Source: Schizophyllum amplum (Eukaryota > Basidiomycota > Agaricomycetes > Agaricales > Schizophyllaceae). Taken from it: a DNA stretch of 64,000 nt. Under the pieces are notes generated by a model. It was not told the origin of the DNA, made no database searches, and worked only from the letters and a program-made list of their open reading frames with translations. A program made the translations under genes and the position numbers. Positions 31,270-43,200 of this stretch are shown piece by piece (positions within the stretch are counted from its first letter, which is position 1; each line of letters starts with the position of its first letter). The stretch is taken from NCBI GenBank assembly GCA_007026445.1, contig VDMD01000099.1, positions 1 to 64,000 of the forward strand, read 5' to 3'.

Positions 31270-32290
31270 GTCAGACGCGAGTCGTCGAGCAGCTGGATTC
31301 GGCGGGTCGTCGAGGAGCTGGAGACGAGCCGAGCGAGGCGACGAGCGGGGTGGCGGGTCGGTGAGCAGCTGGACGAGCGAGGCGAGGAACTCCTGAAGCG
31401 GGTCGGTGAGCAGCTGAATTCGGCGGGTCGACGAGCTGGACGAGCGAGGCGAGGGAGCTGGACGAGCGGGTCGGTGAGCAGCTGGACGAGCGAGGCGAGG
31501 GAGCTGGACGAGCTGGACTCGGCGGGTCGACGAGCAGCTACACGCAGGTCGGTGAGTTGGACAGCGGGGTCGGTAAGCAGCTACACGCAGGTCGGTGAGC
31601 AGCTACACGCAGGTCGAGGAACTCCTGAAGCGGGTCGAGCGCCTCCCTCCTCCCCTGCCCCCGGTTGAATATCTGGAGGCGACGAGCGGGAAGCTGGACG
31701 ATGCGGGGCGTGGAGAGCGAGGGAGCTGGAGGCGGTGAGCTGGAGGCTCACATGCGTGGAGACGATGAGCAGCTGGACAGCGGGTCGGTGAGCAGCTAGA
31801 CGAACGGGTCGACGAGCAGCTGGACGCGACGGACGAGCGAGCAGCTGGATTCGGCGGGTCGGGTCGACGAGCTGGACTCGGCGAGCGGGGTCGGTCGATG
31901 CCAAGCTCGACTCGGCGAGCGGGGGAGCTGGGGTCGGTCGGTGAGCTGGAGGCTCATGCTTGAAGGTGGAGGCGGGGAGGGCGCTGGAGGCGATGGGCGA
32001 GTGAGCTGGATTCGGCGGGTCGACGAGGAGCTGGAGACGATGGACGAGCGGGGCGGGGAGACGATGGACTCGGCGGGTCGGTCGGTAAGCAGCTGGAGAC
32101 GATGGGCGAGTGAGCTGGACGATGCGGGTCGAGTGGCGCGGACGGTGGAGGCGGGGAGAGCTGAGATGAGCCGAGCGAGGCGACGAGCGGGGAGCTGGAC
32201 GAACGGGTCGGTGAGCAGCTGGACGAACGGGTCGAGCAGCTGGACAGCGGGTCGAGCGCCTCCCTCCTCCCCTGCCCCCGGTCGAATATC
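31270..32290. repeat. GGAGCTGGACGAGCGGGTCGG array
   Basis: About 1 kb of imperfect units built from GTCGGTGAGCAGCTGGACGA, GAGCTGGACTCGGCGGGTCG and CTACACGCAGGTCGGTGAG. The segment TCCCTCCTCCCCTGCCCC plus GGTCGAATATCTGGAGGCGA occurs twice (31645-31680 and 32257-32300), so a larger unit was also duplicated. The array abuts the MYND 3' remnant and may have grown from it. Confidence 0.85.
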
Positions 32291-32690
32291 TGGAGGCGAC
32301 GACACTCATCCGGCATGGCGTCTTCAACAATCTGTACCGTCTACGAGCTGTTTGTCGTCGACGAGCTGTTCGAGCCGTCTACGAGCCGCTGTTCGAGCCG
32401 TCGACGTGAGCCCGCTGCTGAATCTGGTCGCCGGCGCGCTGCTGAATCTGGTCGCCGGCGCGCTGCTGAATCTGGTCGACGTGAGCGCGCTGGTGAATCT
32501 GGTCGCCGGCGCGCTGGTGACGCGGACCGCGCTACAAGGGTTTCACAGGACCTACGTGGAGTTTCTATTCTTCTGCGTATGTTCATCTAACCGCACTTTC
32601 AGGGACCGGAATGCCGGTAGAGGAGGGCTTGACACTGCGGGAGCGCCTGTTTGAAATGAAGAATCAGGACGATAGGTGTTTGCTTGCTTG
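32290..32690 (+). pseudogene. 3' remnant of a MYND-family gene
   Basis: Three pieces match the MYND gene at 54.6-56.5 kb in order: TTLIRHGVFNNL (against TTAIRHGIFPDL); NLVAGALVTRTALQGFH (against VLVAGALTTPTALRGFH); and, after a TTTCAG acceptor, MPVEEGLTLRERLFEM (against LPVEEGLTPRERIFGK). The zinc-finger exon and following coding exon are absent. A 24-bp in-frame duplication, LLNLVAGA repeated, precedes the second piece, and a frameshift follows the first. It is a truncated, decayed paralogue. Confidence 0.7.
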
Positions 32691-32830
32691 AGAATGTGAT
32701 CCCAAGGATCTTGCGACGTCAAAAATTAATACCGTCGGGACTCGGCACTGCAGCAAAGATAATTTTGCCAGGAATACCGGGAATTGGGAATTGTTCATGT
32801 TTCCACTACCGTCTCGGAACAGAGCAGATG

Positions 32831-34762
32831 TCAAATACATTGTCTGTTACCACTGTGAGAGGCCTTGACTGTGAGAGGCCTTGAGCATTTGTCGCTACCC
32901 CACAGAGTAGCGGCGCTTCTTCGGTGGTACAGACCGACATGACGCCATCCGAACTTTATGGGCAACATCATACCAAGCCTCTTCACAATGCGAGTCCCCC
33001 TTGTAGGCAGAGATGCTGCCCCCTTGTAGGCAGAGATGCTGCCCAGCGTCATGTCAGGAAAGATGCTGGCCAAGAACCGCACTATGTCATCGACGGCTCC
33101 CGGGCGTGGCTGTCCATCCTGCACATCCAGATGCACGAGCCGATTTCTTAGCACTTCGTGATCCTTAGCACTTCGTGATCCTCCAGCTGAACCGGCTCAG
33201 GCACCTGCCGCACGCTAAGCGGGAAGGTGAGATCTCCGAGCTCGGGGCACCGGGTGGCGATGGGCACCAGACCCGCGAGCGTTACACGCGACATCCCGTC
33301 CGCCTCGCGATTGGCAAAAGCCGAGGTCCCGCAGTCCCGGGCCACATCGCGGTGAGCACGTCGACCGCGCCATCGACGTCTGCACCCTCGTGGTTGTAAA
33401 ACACATGCATCGTCGAGACATTCCGGGAACGCGCGCGCAGGTCCCGCGAAGAGCTTGTCAGGGGGGACATCCCCGCCGCGACCAGTCGTGACGCGGAGCG
33501 TGGTGAGCGTGCGGGGGGTCGAGGCGGTCGCGCAAGAGACGAAAAAAAGCGGATGGCGTCGAGCTGCTCGGTGCCCGAGTCTGAGCTCCAGCAGTCGGCG
33601 GATGATAAGTCGTAGTGCTGCAGCTCGCGCAGGCGCAGTGGCTCCGAGGACATGGCTTGCAGAACCTTGTAGGCGTGGTCCAAGCCATGCGTCCCTGTCA
33701 TTGTGAGGGTGCGCAGCGCGCGCAACCCCGGTGCGGGCGTGGGCGGATGGTCTGGCGCAGGGCCCGGGAAGGAGACCATCTGGAGCTCTTCGAGAAACGC
33801 GAGGAGCCGGAGGTGGGGGATCGCTCCGTGATCACGCCCAGGGGGGGATCGCTTCGTAATCACGCCCAGGGAGATAGTCAGGGAGCGGATGTGGGAGAGT
33901 GGTGCGAGGATGCCGAGAGTGGTGATAGAAGAAGGAAAGCGCTGAACTATTGCGAGGACGATGCCGGGGCCGTTCGCGAGGACGACGCCGGGGCCGTTCG
34001 CGAGGACGACGCCGGGGCCGTCCGCGAGGACGGCATGAGGGCCATTCCCGCCCAGCTGGACCTCGGTACAAGCTTTGTCGAGAGTGGTCTCTGTCGGCCC
34101 GCCGATACGCAGTTTGTGCAGGTTGGGGAGGATGGGGCCTCTGCCCAGAGCGCAACGCAGGAGGCGCTCGTCGACCAATGGGTGCACTTCCGGGTCGTAG
34201 CCCAAGTCGCTGAACACCTTGACGCGGATGGCATAGCTCATGAAACGAGCGTACTCGTCGTCCGTCAATGTATCATCCGGGTTTGGCAAGGTGAGAAGCT
34301 GTGTGGCGCGCGTGTTGATCAGCACGGAGAAGGGTATCGATTAACACAGAGAAGGAATTGATGAAGCGACGAATATTTGCTTACCAGCCGCTTGATATTA
34401 TAGCTATGTACTCTCGGTATAGCAGACCCCCTGCGACGTGAGGGGAGAGACATCCAGAGCGTACGCACCACGCGCTGCTCTTCAATTCGGGGGAGGATGC
34501 GGAAGAGATTGGTGATCGTGTCTTGCGTTTCCCATAGCACGTCGAGTGCGACGTCGCTGACGGCCCGATTGACGGTGGTGAGGCGGAGGAGGTCGGCGCG
34601 TCCGCCCTCGGAGGCGAGAAGAGTCTTGCAGACCTCGAGGAATATGTCGTAGACCGAAACGAAGAGCGACCCTATGGAGTTTTCTGACTTGAGCGAGACG
34701 GTGTCACCAGTGGGTAACTGCTCCGGCAGAGCATCCATGTCCGCCGCCGCGGTAAGGTGCAT
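32831..34762 (-). pseudogene. Decayed F-box/LRR gene (paralogue of 37918-39674)
   Basis: Exon 1 (34762-34385) is open: F-box-type VYDIFLEVCKTLLASEGG, then TTVNRAVSDVALDVLWE; GTAAGC donor. Exon 2 (from 34298) follows the intact paralogue (LTDDEYARFMSYAIRVKVF, GPILPNLHKL, LEELQMVSF, MSSEPLRLREL, EQLDAIRFFSSL). It then changes frame several times between about 33555 and 33340 (near T7 and C6 runs), returns as FANREADGMSRVTLAGLVPI, and is cut again by a perfect 17-bp tandem duplication at 33147-33180 before NRLVHLDV and FLASIFPDMTL. An in-frame VVLANGPG repeat (24 bp, 33955-34033) is absent from the paralogue. Expected family role: SCF substrate receptor; this copy cannot make the full protein unless the frameshifts are sequence errors. 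Confidence 0.75.
33147..33180 (+). repeat. Perfect 17-bp tandem duplication causing a frameshift
   Basis: CTTAGCACTTCGTGATC occurs twice back to back in the coding part of the decayed F-box gene. One copy would restore the alignment to the paralogue (DHEVL...NRLVHLDV); two copies create the stop ITKC*. A 23-bp duplication with TTGTAGGCAGAGATGCTGCC lies nearby at 33001-33046. Confidence 0.9.
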
Positions 34763-35485
34763 AACCTGAGACTCAAAGGCTAGTTCCAGAGTACCGAAAG
34801 GCTCTATGCGCTCTTGTGGCCTTGATAGCGTAGGGGTTGTCGAAGAGGGGAGAGAACCAGGTCAGTTCGAGATGCCGGTGAACGCCAGTGAGCGCTGAAG
34901 CGAAGGAGAAGAGTTCAAGGTTCAGCTCTATATGCTGCGGACAATGGCTGGTGGCATGAAATTGCCTCGTGTTCAAGAACAAAGGACAGGTAATATTGAC
35001 GGCATTCAACGAACAAAGAAACGATTGTCGATCACCGACAGGCCACATCAGGTGATCAAAATCCCACGATCACGACGAGAAGTCGAACCTCGTGTGTTGA
35101 ACTTGAAGCGGCGCAAGCAAAGGACCTCCAGGTTTTGTTTGGCCAAAGGCCGACGAGCATCTGTCGCGCGTCATTTTTATCATATACTGATGCAGTAGAT
35201 ATATTCAACGCTTCTTTCTCTCACAGACATCGGATTCCGTCGCATGCGCGCGACCATCGGCTGGCGGCTCGGTCGATTTCTCGCTCCTTTTGCGCGCAAA
35301 TGTCAGCATTGTCGCAGATGGTATTGAACCATATAGTGTCGAGCCATGTAGGTAGTATAGAATCATGGTATGTGTGGAGTATCAGGAGTTGCGGTACGTT
35401 ACGGCGATGGCATGTCATGGGTACGACGAGAAGCGCTTCTGCAGCTCGGTCCATGTGAGTACGGCTCAGTCCATGTATGTACGGT
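34763..35485. other. Intergenic region between two minus-strand genes
   Basis: Upstream region of the decayed F-box gene and downstream region of the small gene at 35486-35971. A triple TCAGTCCATGT repeat lies near 35445-35495. No gene is supported. Confidence 0.45.
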
Positions 35486-35971
35486 TCAGTCCATGTCTAC
35501 GTCCATCGCATCATCAGAGGCGAGAGTTGTAGCGTAGGGACGTTGGCCCCCAAATGAGCTGGCATCGCCATAGCTCGACACCGAAGAAGAAAACGATTGC
35601 GTCGGCGAGGCGAAGCCGATTCCCCAGACGGGTGCAGCCGAGGTCTGGAACGACGAAGGATACGTCTGAGGGGATGGATTCAGGGAAGCGGATGATGGAA
35701 GGGACGGGAGGGATGACGCAGTTTGGAGTGGTTCGTGGCGCGGCTGAGTTCAGGTCAGATCGAGCAATGTCGGCGCAGTGAGTACACGCACCTGCTCATG
35801 GTTCCCGGGCTCCTGCACGCTGGCGGTACGTTGTATCGCGCACTGCACGCGCGAGCCGCCGGCCACCTTGCGCGGCTGGTTGCTCGGCCAATCCTTGCGC
35901 GCAGGAATACGGATCTTCAGACCCGTCGTCTGCTGATCGTTCGCAGCGGGAGAAGTCATAGCGCTATCCAT
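35486..35971 (-). CDS. Small Ser/Pro-rich protein, unknown function
   Basis: Exon 1 (35971-35792) encodes MDSAMTSPAANDQQTTGLK, then IRIPARKDWPSNQPRK and VQEPGNHEQ. A 48-nt intron (GTGCGT...CTCAG) joins in phase to exon 2 (35743-35486), PRHEPLQTASSLPSLPSSAS, then QTYPSSFQTSAAPVWGIGFA and an acidic end, ASDDAMDVDMD. Total about 145 residues. The basic N-terminal patch and low-complexity remainder suggest a disordered nuclear protein (inference). No known domain. A TATA box lies at 36107-36114. The two-exon frame and the canonical splice sites are the main support. Confidence 0.65.
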
Positions 35972-36106
35972 CGTAGGTCGCGTTCGGAATGCTCGTGTAG
36001 TATTCAGAGTGAAATCAACCGAGAAGAAGTATGCTGCTGTTGGGCTCGAAAGGTGAGCACCTGGAAGATGGGCGTAGGCGATAAGCAGAGAAGCCGTGCC
36101 AGGGCC

Positions 36107-36114
36107 CTTTTATA
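36107..36114 (-). promoter_or_regulatory. TATA box of the small Ser/Pro-rich gene
   Basis: Minus strand GCTGTATAAAAGGGCCC, about 140 bases before the ATG. Confidence 0.6.
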
Positions 36115-36129
36115 CAGCAAGGTCATCTG

Positions 36130-36740
36130 ACGTGCGTTATTGTTAGGTGGTCTTGTTCACTGGTCTTTGTCGATGCGGGCGCAGTCCCAGATCTGATGCG
36201 GGCGCAGTCCCAAATCTGAGGCGAGCTATGACAGAACCTGACGACCGGAGGATGGTCATAGCGGGAAACAACAGACAAGCCCAATTTAGGAGGAGCGCCA
36301 CATGTCCTCGGGTCGACCGGTCCGACGCATGTTCATGCATCCCTTTTTGGACTTTTTTTGGCCTTGGTCCCTACCATCACAACGTTTTCGTTCCTCAGAC
36401 TCGTTGCGCATGAATCACGATTCTCTCAGGCTTATGGAAGCGCAAAAGATGCTCATGCATGACTGCAGGCTCGATCGCCGGCTGGTCAACACTCATGGAA
36501 AATGCCCGGTGGGTTTGGTTGAAGTTAACTACGACAGCCCTGCACTTTCTGTACGTCCGCACAGCAATATTCATCCACTACCGTTATGCTGGCGCTTTCT
36601 CACCTTCTGGATAGAAGCACAGATGCGACACAGCTGCCCTTGGCGCTTATTTGCGGCACCAAAGCGGCTAGCATTCAATCAAGTCACGATATCTACCGCC
36701 TTCTCATCGACGCCGGCCTCTGCGCTCCTGCAGGCTTATC
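36130..36740. other. Intergenic, with a 22-bp direct duplication
   Basis: GATGCGGGCGCAGTCCCAGA and its near copy lie at 36172-36217. A 209-codon plus-strand frame (36302-36931) has an ordinary amino-acid mix but no recognisable domain; its 3' part overlaps the BTB remnant out of register. I do not call it. Confidence 0.35.
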
Positions 36741-36789
36741 TTGACCTTTGCTATGCCTATCGTCGGATCCTGCTTCCTCGGGATCGCAG

Positions 36790-37440
36790 TCGCATGCAAA
36801 ACACCGTCTCCGCACGATCGCCAGACTGTGGCTTGACGGCGCTTGCATCGTGCTTCGTGCTGGGAACTACGACTTACGCGTTCCGCAGCTTCAGCTCAGT
36901 CAGCGGGCACTGTTATTTGCGAATCTTTTAGGCGGCATTTCACGCTCGCGGACCGCAAATACATACCATGAATACCCTTTGATCACACTGGACGATCCTT
37001 GCGTGGACGTAGAGGTATTTCTTCTCGCACACTTTGACGCCAAGTAAGTCGGTACCTTTCATGAATGTACGCCGAAGCTTATCAGGATTCCAGATTCGCT
37101 TACAATTTCCCCTCGCTCCACCCGCGATCGTACAGGATCCACGCAGGCATACTCAAGATGAGCCATCAATACCGCGCGCTGTATTGGCGACGGAAGGCGC
37201 TCTATTGTCTGTCGCCCATGTACCCCACGACTCTTTCGCGCTACTCATTCCGCTCATTACAACGCCTACAACGCCCGCCCCGCCAGATCAGCTAGTCGCG
37301 TCGTCGTAGACGCCGCTCTAGCCGTCGGTGCCACATGGCTCGTCCCAGCCGCCAGACTAGTTCTCATCTCTGCGAGCGCGAGAAACGTCTCCGGTGGTTC
37401 GCCACTGCGCCCTCACGACGACGAGGTCAAGATGTAGAAT
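36790..37440 (+). pseudogene. BTB/POZ-domain gene, broken
   Basis: LWLDGACIVLRAGNYDLRVP, QLSQRALLFANLLGG and YPLITLDDPCVDVEVFLLA match the BTB core of agaricomycete proteins (commonly 'LW.DDGn.VLqa....f.vh...l...S.vF...f' and 'v.L.dd..Dv..fL.alfd'). A GTAAGT donor after FDAK and a TTCCAG acceptor join to FAYNFPSLHPRSYR, then ILKMSHQYRALYWRRKALYC and LSPMYPTTLSRYS, the usual C-terminal helices. A last piece, LAVGATWLVPAARLVLIS, lies in another frame. The expected residues just before LWLD (ARSPD) are in a different register, and no ATG opens the LWLD frame. It is therefore probably a frameshifted relic, unless an upstream exon was missed. The family acts as Cul3 adaptors or oligomerisation modules. 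Confidence 0.6.
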
Positions 37441-37917
37441 GAGTACAAGCATTGGTAGTTGAAGGAGCTTGTGCGCCCCGTAAAACAGCTTCTCCGTCAG
37501 CAGTTTTGAGACTATTTGGTGACATCCTCGCGGGAGGGTCCCGGGAGATCCGTCTGCACGAGATGCGAAAGGAATTAGAGGCGAATCGGGTCTACTTACT
37601 CAGTAGACCCGATAGTACGTGAGTTACGCGCACTGTCTGTTTTTCGTCGTATACCCTTACTTAGGTCACCAATGTTTCAATGTTGCTATGTGAACGTGTT
37701 CTGCGTCCGTGCCAGCTTGAAGATCTCGTGCGCTACGCCAAGTCGCACTCCGAGCTCATTTGACTTGAACTATGAGCGGCGAAACCCGGACACGTGACTC
37801 ATGCTGTCGGAGCCGAGAGCCCCTGTCCCAGCACAGCCTCATAGCCATCCCTCCTTTTCTTTTCCGATCTGTGTTTCTTTCCATCTCCGCTTGACGTGCC
37901 CCATACGATATCCTCAA

Positions 37918-39674
37918 ATGGATACAACGAACATCGTACCTCTGAGAGCGGCGAGGCCATCGCTAGACTCGACAACAACGCTTGCCCATGACACATGTGC
38001 CGACGCCTCCCGTACTACATCCACGATGGAAGGCATGGCTGGAGAGGTAGACGCGAGCGTGCCAAATGCAGGGGTCGAATCCGCAGGCGCTCGCCTGTCG
38101 TCCATATATGAGCTGTTTCTCATAATCTGCAAGCTACTGGTCGACGACGGTGGGCTCTCAGCCCTCCTCAATCCCGCCACTGCCTGCCGCGCCATGAGCG
38201 ATGTCGCCCTTGACGTTCTTTGGGAGCAGCAGATTCATCTAGGTAACCTGCTCCTCACGATCCCCCGCGTGGAAAGCAGTTGGGTTATCCGCTATCGAAG
38301 TATCGATATGTCCTCGCGCGAAGTCAAGAGATTAGTGCGTGTACATACTATTTTATCGGCTCTCATCGTTCTGACCCATCATCCTGACAGCTATTGAACC
38401 TCCCAGAGGAGCCACAACGCGCAGACCTGACAGAAGCCGAATACGCAGGCTTTCTCACATATGCGCGACGCATCAAGATTTTCGGGGACCGTAAGCACAA
38501 GAGTGACCCGCACGTTATCATAGACAGGCGTCTCCTCCGCGCAATAATTGAGCATGGCCCCATCTTACCAAACGCGCACACAATCAAATTCAGAAGTAGC
38601 GAGCAATTCGCTTTTGGGGTCGTATCGCAATCCGACGGTTCCACGACGCCGCCTATCAGTTCTAGTTATGCATGGGTATCGCTGGCGGGCCAATATTACA
38701 ACAATCACACGACCAGTATGGAGTATCGCGCGATAGTCCCCTGCGCGTCCCTTTCGAACATCCGCGCGCTGACGATTCCACCCGGAGAACACTTCGAAGG
38801 CATCCCACACCTTCGCGGCCTTCCATGCCTTGAGGAGCTTCATCTAGTCGACATCACTTCATGCAGCGGCTTCATTCGTTCAGAACGTCGCCCAACGCCG
38901 CAGCCTGGCTTCCGTGCGCTACGCTCACTCAGACTCAGCGAGGCGGAGGACTTTGACGCCGCATGCGAAGTCGTGCGCCTCATGTCGAGCGAGCCACTTC
39001 GCCTCCGCACTTTCAAACATCACCAGTTCAACATCTACGGTTCGGACAGGGACAACGAGCAGCTCGACGCCAGGCGCTTTTATGGAACGCTGCGCCAATG
39101 CTTGGACCACGATTCGCTTACGAAGTTGCACGTCTCGACCGGTCGCGCCGTCAACGTGCGCAGTGCTCGCCTCTTTTCCGACCTACGCGTCTTCAAGAAC
39201 GTATCGATCGTTGCCATCTACGTCAACTATGAGGGCGCTGATCTGGATAGCGCGCTCGATATCCTCACCGCCGCATGGCCCTCACTCACACGATTGTCTT
39301 TCTTCAACCGCGGCGCGAATATGACACGGGTATCATTCGAGGGGTTGATACCGCTCGCTACGCGGTGCCCTGCGCTGAAATTGTTGAAGATACCGTTGGA
39401 GACGCGTCGGCCTGCACCCAAGCCTATTCATCTGTTAAAGCATCAAGTGCTACGCGACCGGCTTGTCGAGCTGGACGTACAGCGCACGAGGCCGCCGGAG
39501 AAGCAGGAAGACATCGACCTTTCAGTGAATTTCTTAGCAAGCGTGTTCCCGGATCAGACCTTGCGGTATATCTGGGCGGCGTCTGACTATTTTCAGGCCG
39601 AGTGGAGGCGATTATTCGACAGGGTTTGGCAACTGTGTCATAGAAGGATGCAGCCCGGCAGTCAGGACAAGTAG
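37918..39674 (+). CDS. F-box/LRR-like protein (intact paralogue)
   Basis: Exons 37918-38334 and 38391-39674 with a 56-nt intron (GTGCGT...TGACAG), 566 residues. After a disordered 55-residue N-terminus comes an F-box-like helix set: SSIYELFLIICKLLVDD, then LLNPATACRAMSDVALDVLW. LRR-like repeats follow (IRALTIPPG, LEELHLVDIT, FRALRSLRLSEAEDFDAAC, MSSEPLRLRTFKHH, LTKLHVSTG, DLDSALDILTAAWPSLTRL, PLATRCPALKLLKI), ending LASVFPDQTLRYIW. Expected to recruit a substrate to an SCF ubiquitin ligase. The near neighbour at 32831-34762 on the other strand is a decayed copy. The ATG was chosen as the first in the open frame; a second at MEGMAGEVD is possible. Confidence 0.85.
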
Positions 39675-40219
39675 TGCCAGAACCGTCGCCATCGGATGGA
39701 AATTTGGCAAAGGAGGGAAATTGAAGGGCGTGTGGAAGGGAGTCTACTCAAGAGGTGGGTTCCTGTATCACTTATGCCTAGATTGTCTCCCAGCTTTGAG
39801 GTGTATCGTCAAATCCTAGCAATGAAGCATCCGGGGGATGCTTAGATGCGATGGCTGCGGTCGGAAGGCATACTGCGGGCACATGATACTTAGGAACTTT
39901 AATGTTTGTGGCGGCGATTGCAACCAAATACGCTTAGGCCACCGCGTGTCGCGTTCCGGAACGAGATCATTGTTGTCTGCTTCCGTTCGCCTGTTTTTTG
40001 GTGCCCGTCGTTTGCTCTTCGTATAATCAGTCATTCCTCATCCCCAAGCCCTTGGGAAGATCAGGGGAACGTAGGAAGAACAATAGAGCTCACGCCACAT
40101 ATTGAGTGATGTGCAGTTCGGTACGTGTTGGTTGTCCGCTGCCCTTCTCTCGCTTCTGCTTATCTTCCATCTCAGGGTCAGTCTGATTACTCTGTGCAGC
40201 TCCTTTGAAGTCAAGGACA
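39675..40219. other. Intergenic region
   Basis: Short unsupported frames only. The 3' end of the F-box gene and the promoter of the large disordered-protein gene; no TATA box is obvious. Confidence 0.5.
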
Positions 40220-43200
40220 ATGAACACGAGCACGTTTCTGAACAGAACAACACCACGCATGATGACGGCAGCAGCAATTGAAGAGGAGTGGGCCAGCGAC
40301 GGCGAGAGCACTGCGAGCAGCAGCTATCAGGTGCGTCCCTGCACTATCTCGAACCGCAGTCGCTCGGGTAACCCGCCATTCTTGCCCAGACCGCATTCAC
40401 GCGCGTGTCCCCCCCTCGAAAGAACGGCACCACAAACACCGCTCCCCCCAATGTTATCCGCGTCTCCGAGCGTTCCCCCGCAACCGTGTACGAAGATTTT
40501 GACGACGACGACGACTCGGGCTCATCCGATATCGATGACGCGGCGGTCCAACGCCTCCAGCTTCCCTCGCTGGCCGAGCTGCTCGACGGCAAGCCTCGTG
40601 CCTCAGGCACATACACCATCTCCACGTCTGCGTCCCGCAACACGCCGTCGCGCCCCCTCCTCAACGAAGATGCCTACGAGAATGACTCGAACTCGTCGGA
40701 TATCGACGATGACGCCGTCGCCGCCTTCGACTTGCCGAGCTTGGACGTCATGGCGGGCCGCATGGCGGGCGTGGGCGCTGGCATGAACATGATCGGGGCT
40801 GGGATGAACGTGATGGGGGCTGCGACGAACACGAGCGGGGGTAGGACGAACATGATCGGGGCAGGCCGTGCAGGTGCGTCACCTATCTCTTGGTTGCCCA
40901 GAGCCATCTCACTGACATGGGCAACTCAGGCTCCTCCGTCCCCCATCCAGATCCTTACCGCCCGCTCGCAAGCCCGCCGGAATCAGACTACGGTCCATCT
41001 GGATCCGGCTATAGTCCGCCAGAATCTCACTATCCTCTGGAATACACGGGAAAGCCACCATCCGACTCGCTCTATACATCGACGCCGTCACCAAACCCTA
41101 GCCACTACCATCATCGCGCCTCCGACTACCGGCGCTCCTCAAACTCCCAAGCACCCCCAACCCCCGCCTACTCGGTCGCCACATTCGACTCCCGCACCAC
41201 CGACGAGTCGGCGCTGGACGTTGGTGATCGGTATCAGTCGCGGTACCACTACACGCCGTTCGATAGGTGAGTGCCCGGGCTTTCGATGCAGCAGCGAAGC
41301 ACGGGGGTCCAGCTCGTCGCTTCCTCGCCCACATCACGCGGGCCCTATAACATGAGGCAGACCACATTGCTGACGCGTGTTCCCGCAGCATTTCATCCCG
41401 CGGCACGCGCAACTCGTACCGCGGCTCTATCGATCAAGGGTGGTATCGTGCGAACGGCGCACGAGGGTCCATCGACAGCGGTGCAAGCCGCCCGAGGGAT
41501 TCCATCGACAGTCGCGCGTCCGGCGGGCAGTACGCAGCGTATCGCTCGCGAGGCTCCGTCGACTCACGCGCAAGCTCGGTCGTCGATGAGTTCGGCGCTT
41601 TGCATCCGCCGGATGAGTTCGGTGCGCCCTATTCGCGGGACGACGCGCAGGCAAAGAGGCCGGTTGACTCATTACCCGCGCATGACGTACCGCGTGCTCG
41701 CGATGAATTCGCGTCGAACGCTCGCGATGAGTTCGCTTCGAACGCGCAGTTTGCGCACAACGAGCTCGGTCTGCGCTTGGCGGAGGTGGAGGCGAGGCGC
41801 AGCGCGCGGTTAGAGGCCGAGCGGGGCATGCAGCTGGAATCAGAGCGGAAAGCGCAGCAGGAGGCAGAGCGGAACGCGTGGGTGGAGACGGAGCGGCAGA
41901 TGTGGCTGAAAGAGAGGCAGCAGGACGCGTTGCTGGACGATCAGTGGGACCGGGCGCACGAAGGAGAGCATAATATGCGGCTGGAAGTCGAGCGGCGCAG
42001 GCGAGTGCATGCAGAAGAGAACGCGCATGTGGATCAGCAGTCCTCGCGGCTGGACCAGCAGCCCTCGACCTCAACCTTCGGCACTGGCCGCAGCTCGCAC
42101 GTCCAGCCGCAGTCATCGCAGAGCAGCTTGCAGACGTCGTCTTCGGGGTCAGGGTCGAACACTCCGTATGCAACGCCGAAGACGAGCTTCACGAACGCGC
42201 GTTCGTCGGTCAACTCGCGAACGCCATCGGTGAACGTAAGGTCGCGGGAGCCGCCGCCGCCGCCCGTACCGCTGATGCCCGCGGCTCTGGCACGGCGCGT
42301 GTCGACGGCGAGCTCGGACTCGTCTGCATCGAACATCTTCATCTCTCCCGAACCACGAGGTCCGCGACCTCGGATGAGTGTCGTGTCTATCGCTGGTAAG
42401 TGGTAGACCATCGATGGTATTCCATCACATGCTGACTGTTGCTATCCAGATACACACACGACGGATGAGTCGGCGCTTGACGTGGGCGAGCGGTACATTT
42501 CGTGGGCGGACAAGCACTCGGGAGAGATGCCGTATGCACATTTTGTCGGACGTGCGCCGGGTGGTGGTAGGTGAGTGTAAAACACTTTTACACTATATAC
42601 CCATGCCGGTCGCAGTCAGTGCTGACGGTCAATCGCGTGCTGAAGGCATTGTCACGCACCATTCTGCCTTCTTTTCGTCATCTTCCATCGCTGCTCTGCT
42701 CTTCTCCTATCGCTGTCTTCATCCCATTTCTATCCTGCTCGCTCGACACTGACCCGCTTCTTCTAGATACGCGGCATTTGGTGCATTCGCGGCGCTCGAG
42801 GCAGACAGTGATGATATGCGTATACCTCTACATACACCCGAGTCCAGTGGTCTCGAATCTAGCGTGCCTAGCCAGTCATCCAGCCCACCCAGCCAGTCGT
42901 CATCCACCGCTACCTTACCCTCTCTCGCCAAGCAGCCTGCCCCTCGTTCGGTGTCAAGTGGTACCTCGATGGGGTCTGTAGGGTCGGAAAACCTTCCAGC
43001 GCCGCCCACCTCGCAGAAGTACCCCGCTACCCCCAGCTCCTCGAACAAATACCCAGCACCATCTAGCCAGCCCACGCCTGCCTTTGATGTGCACAGACGG
43101 GAGACTGAGGTGTATCGCGCCCAGTCGGCCGAGTCGAGCTTCACGGACCGCGTCATACCTCCAGCCGTCCCTGCAAAGGATGCCTCTGACGTCCGTGTCC

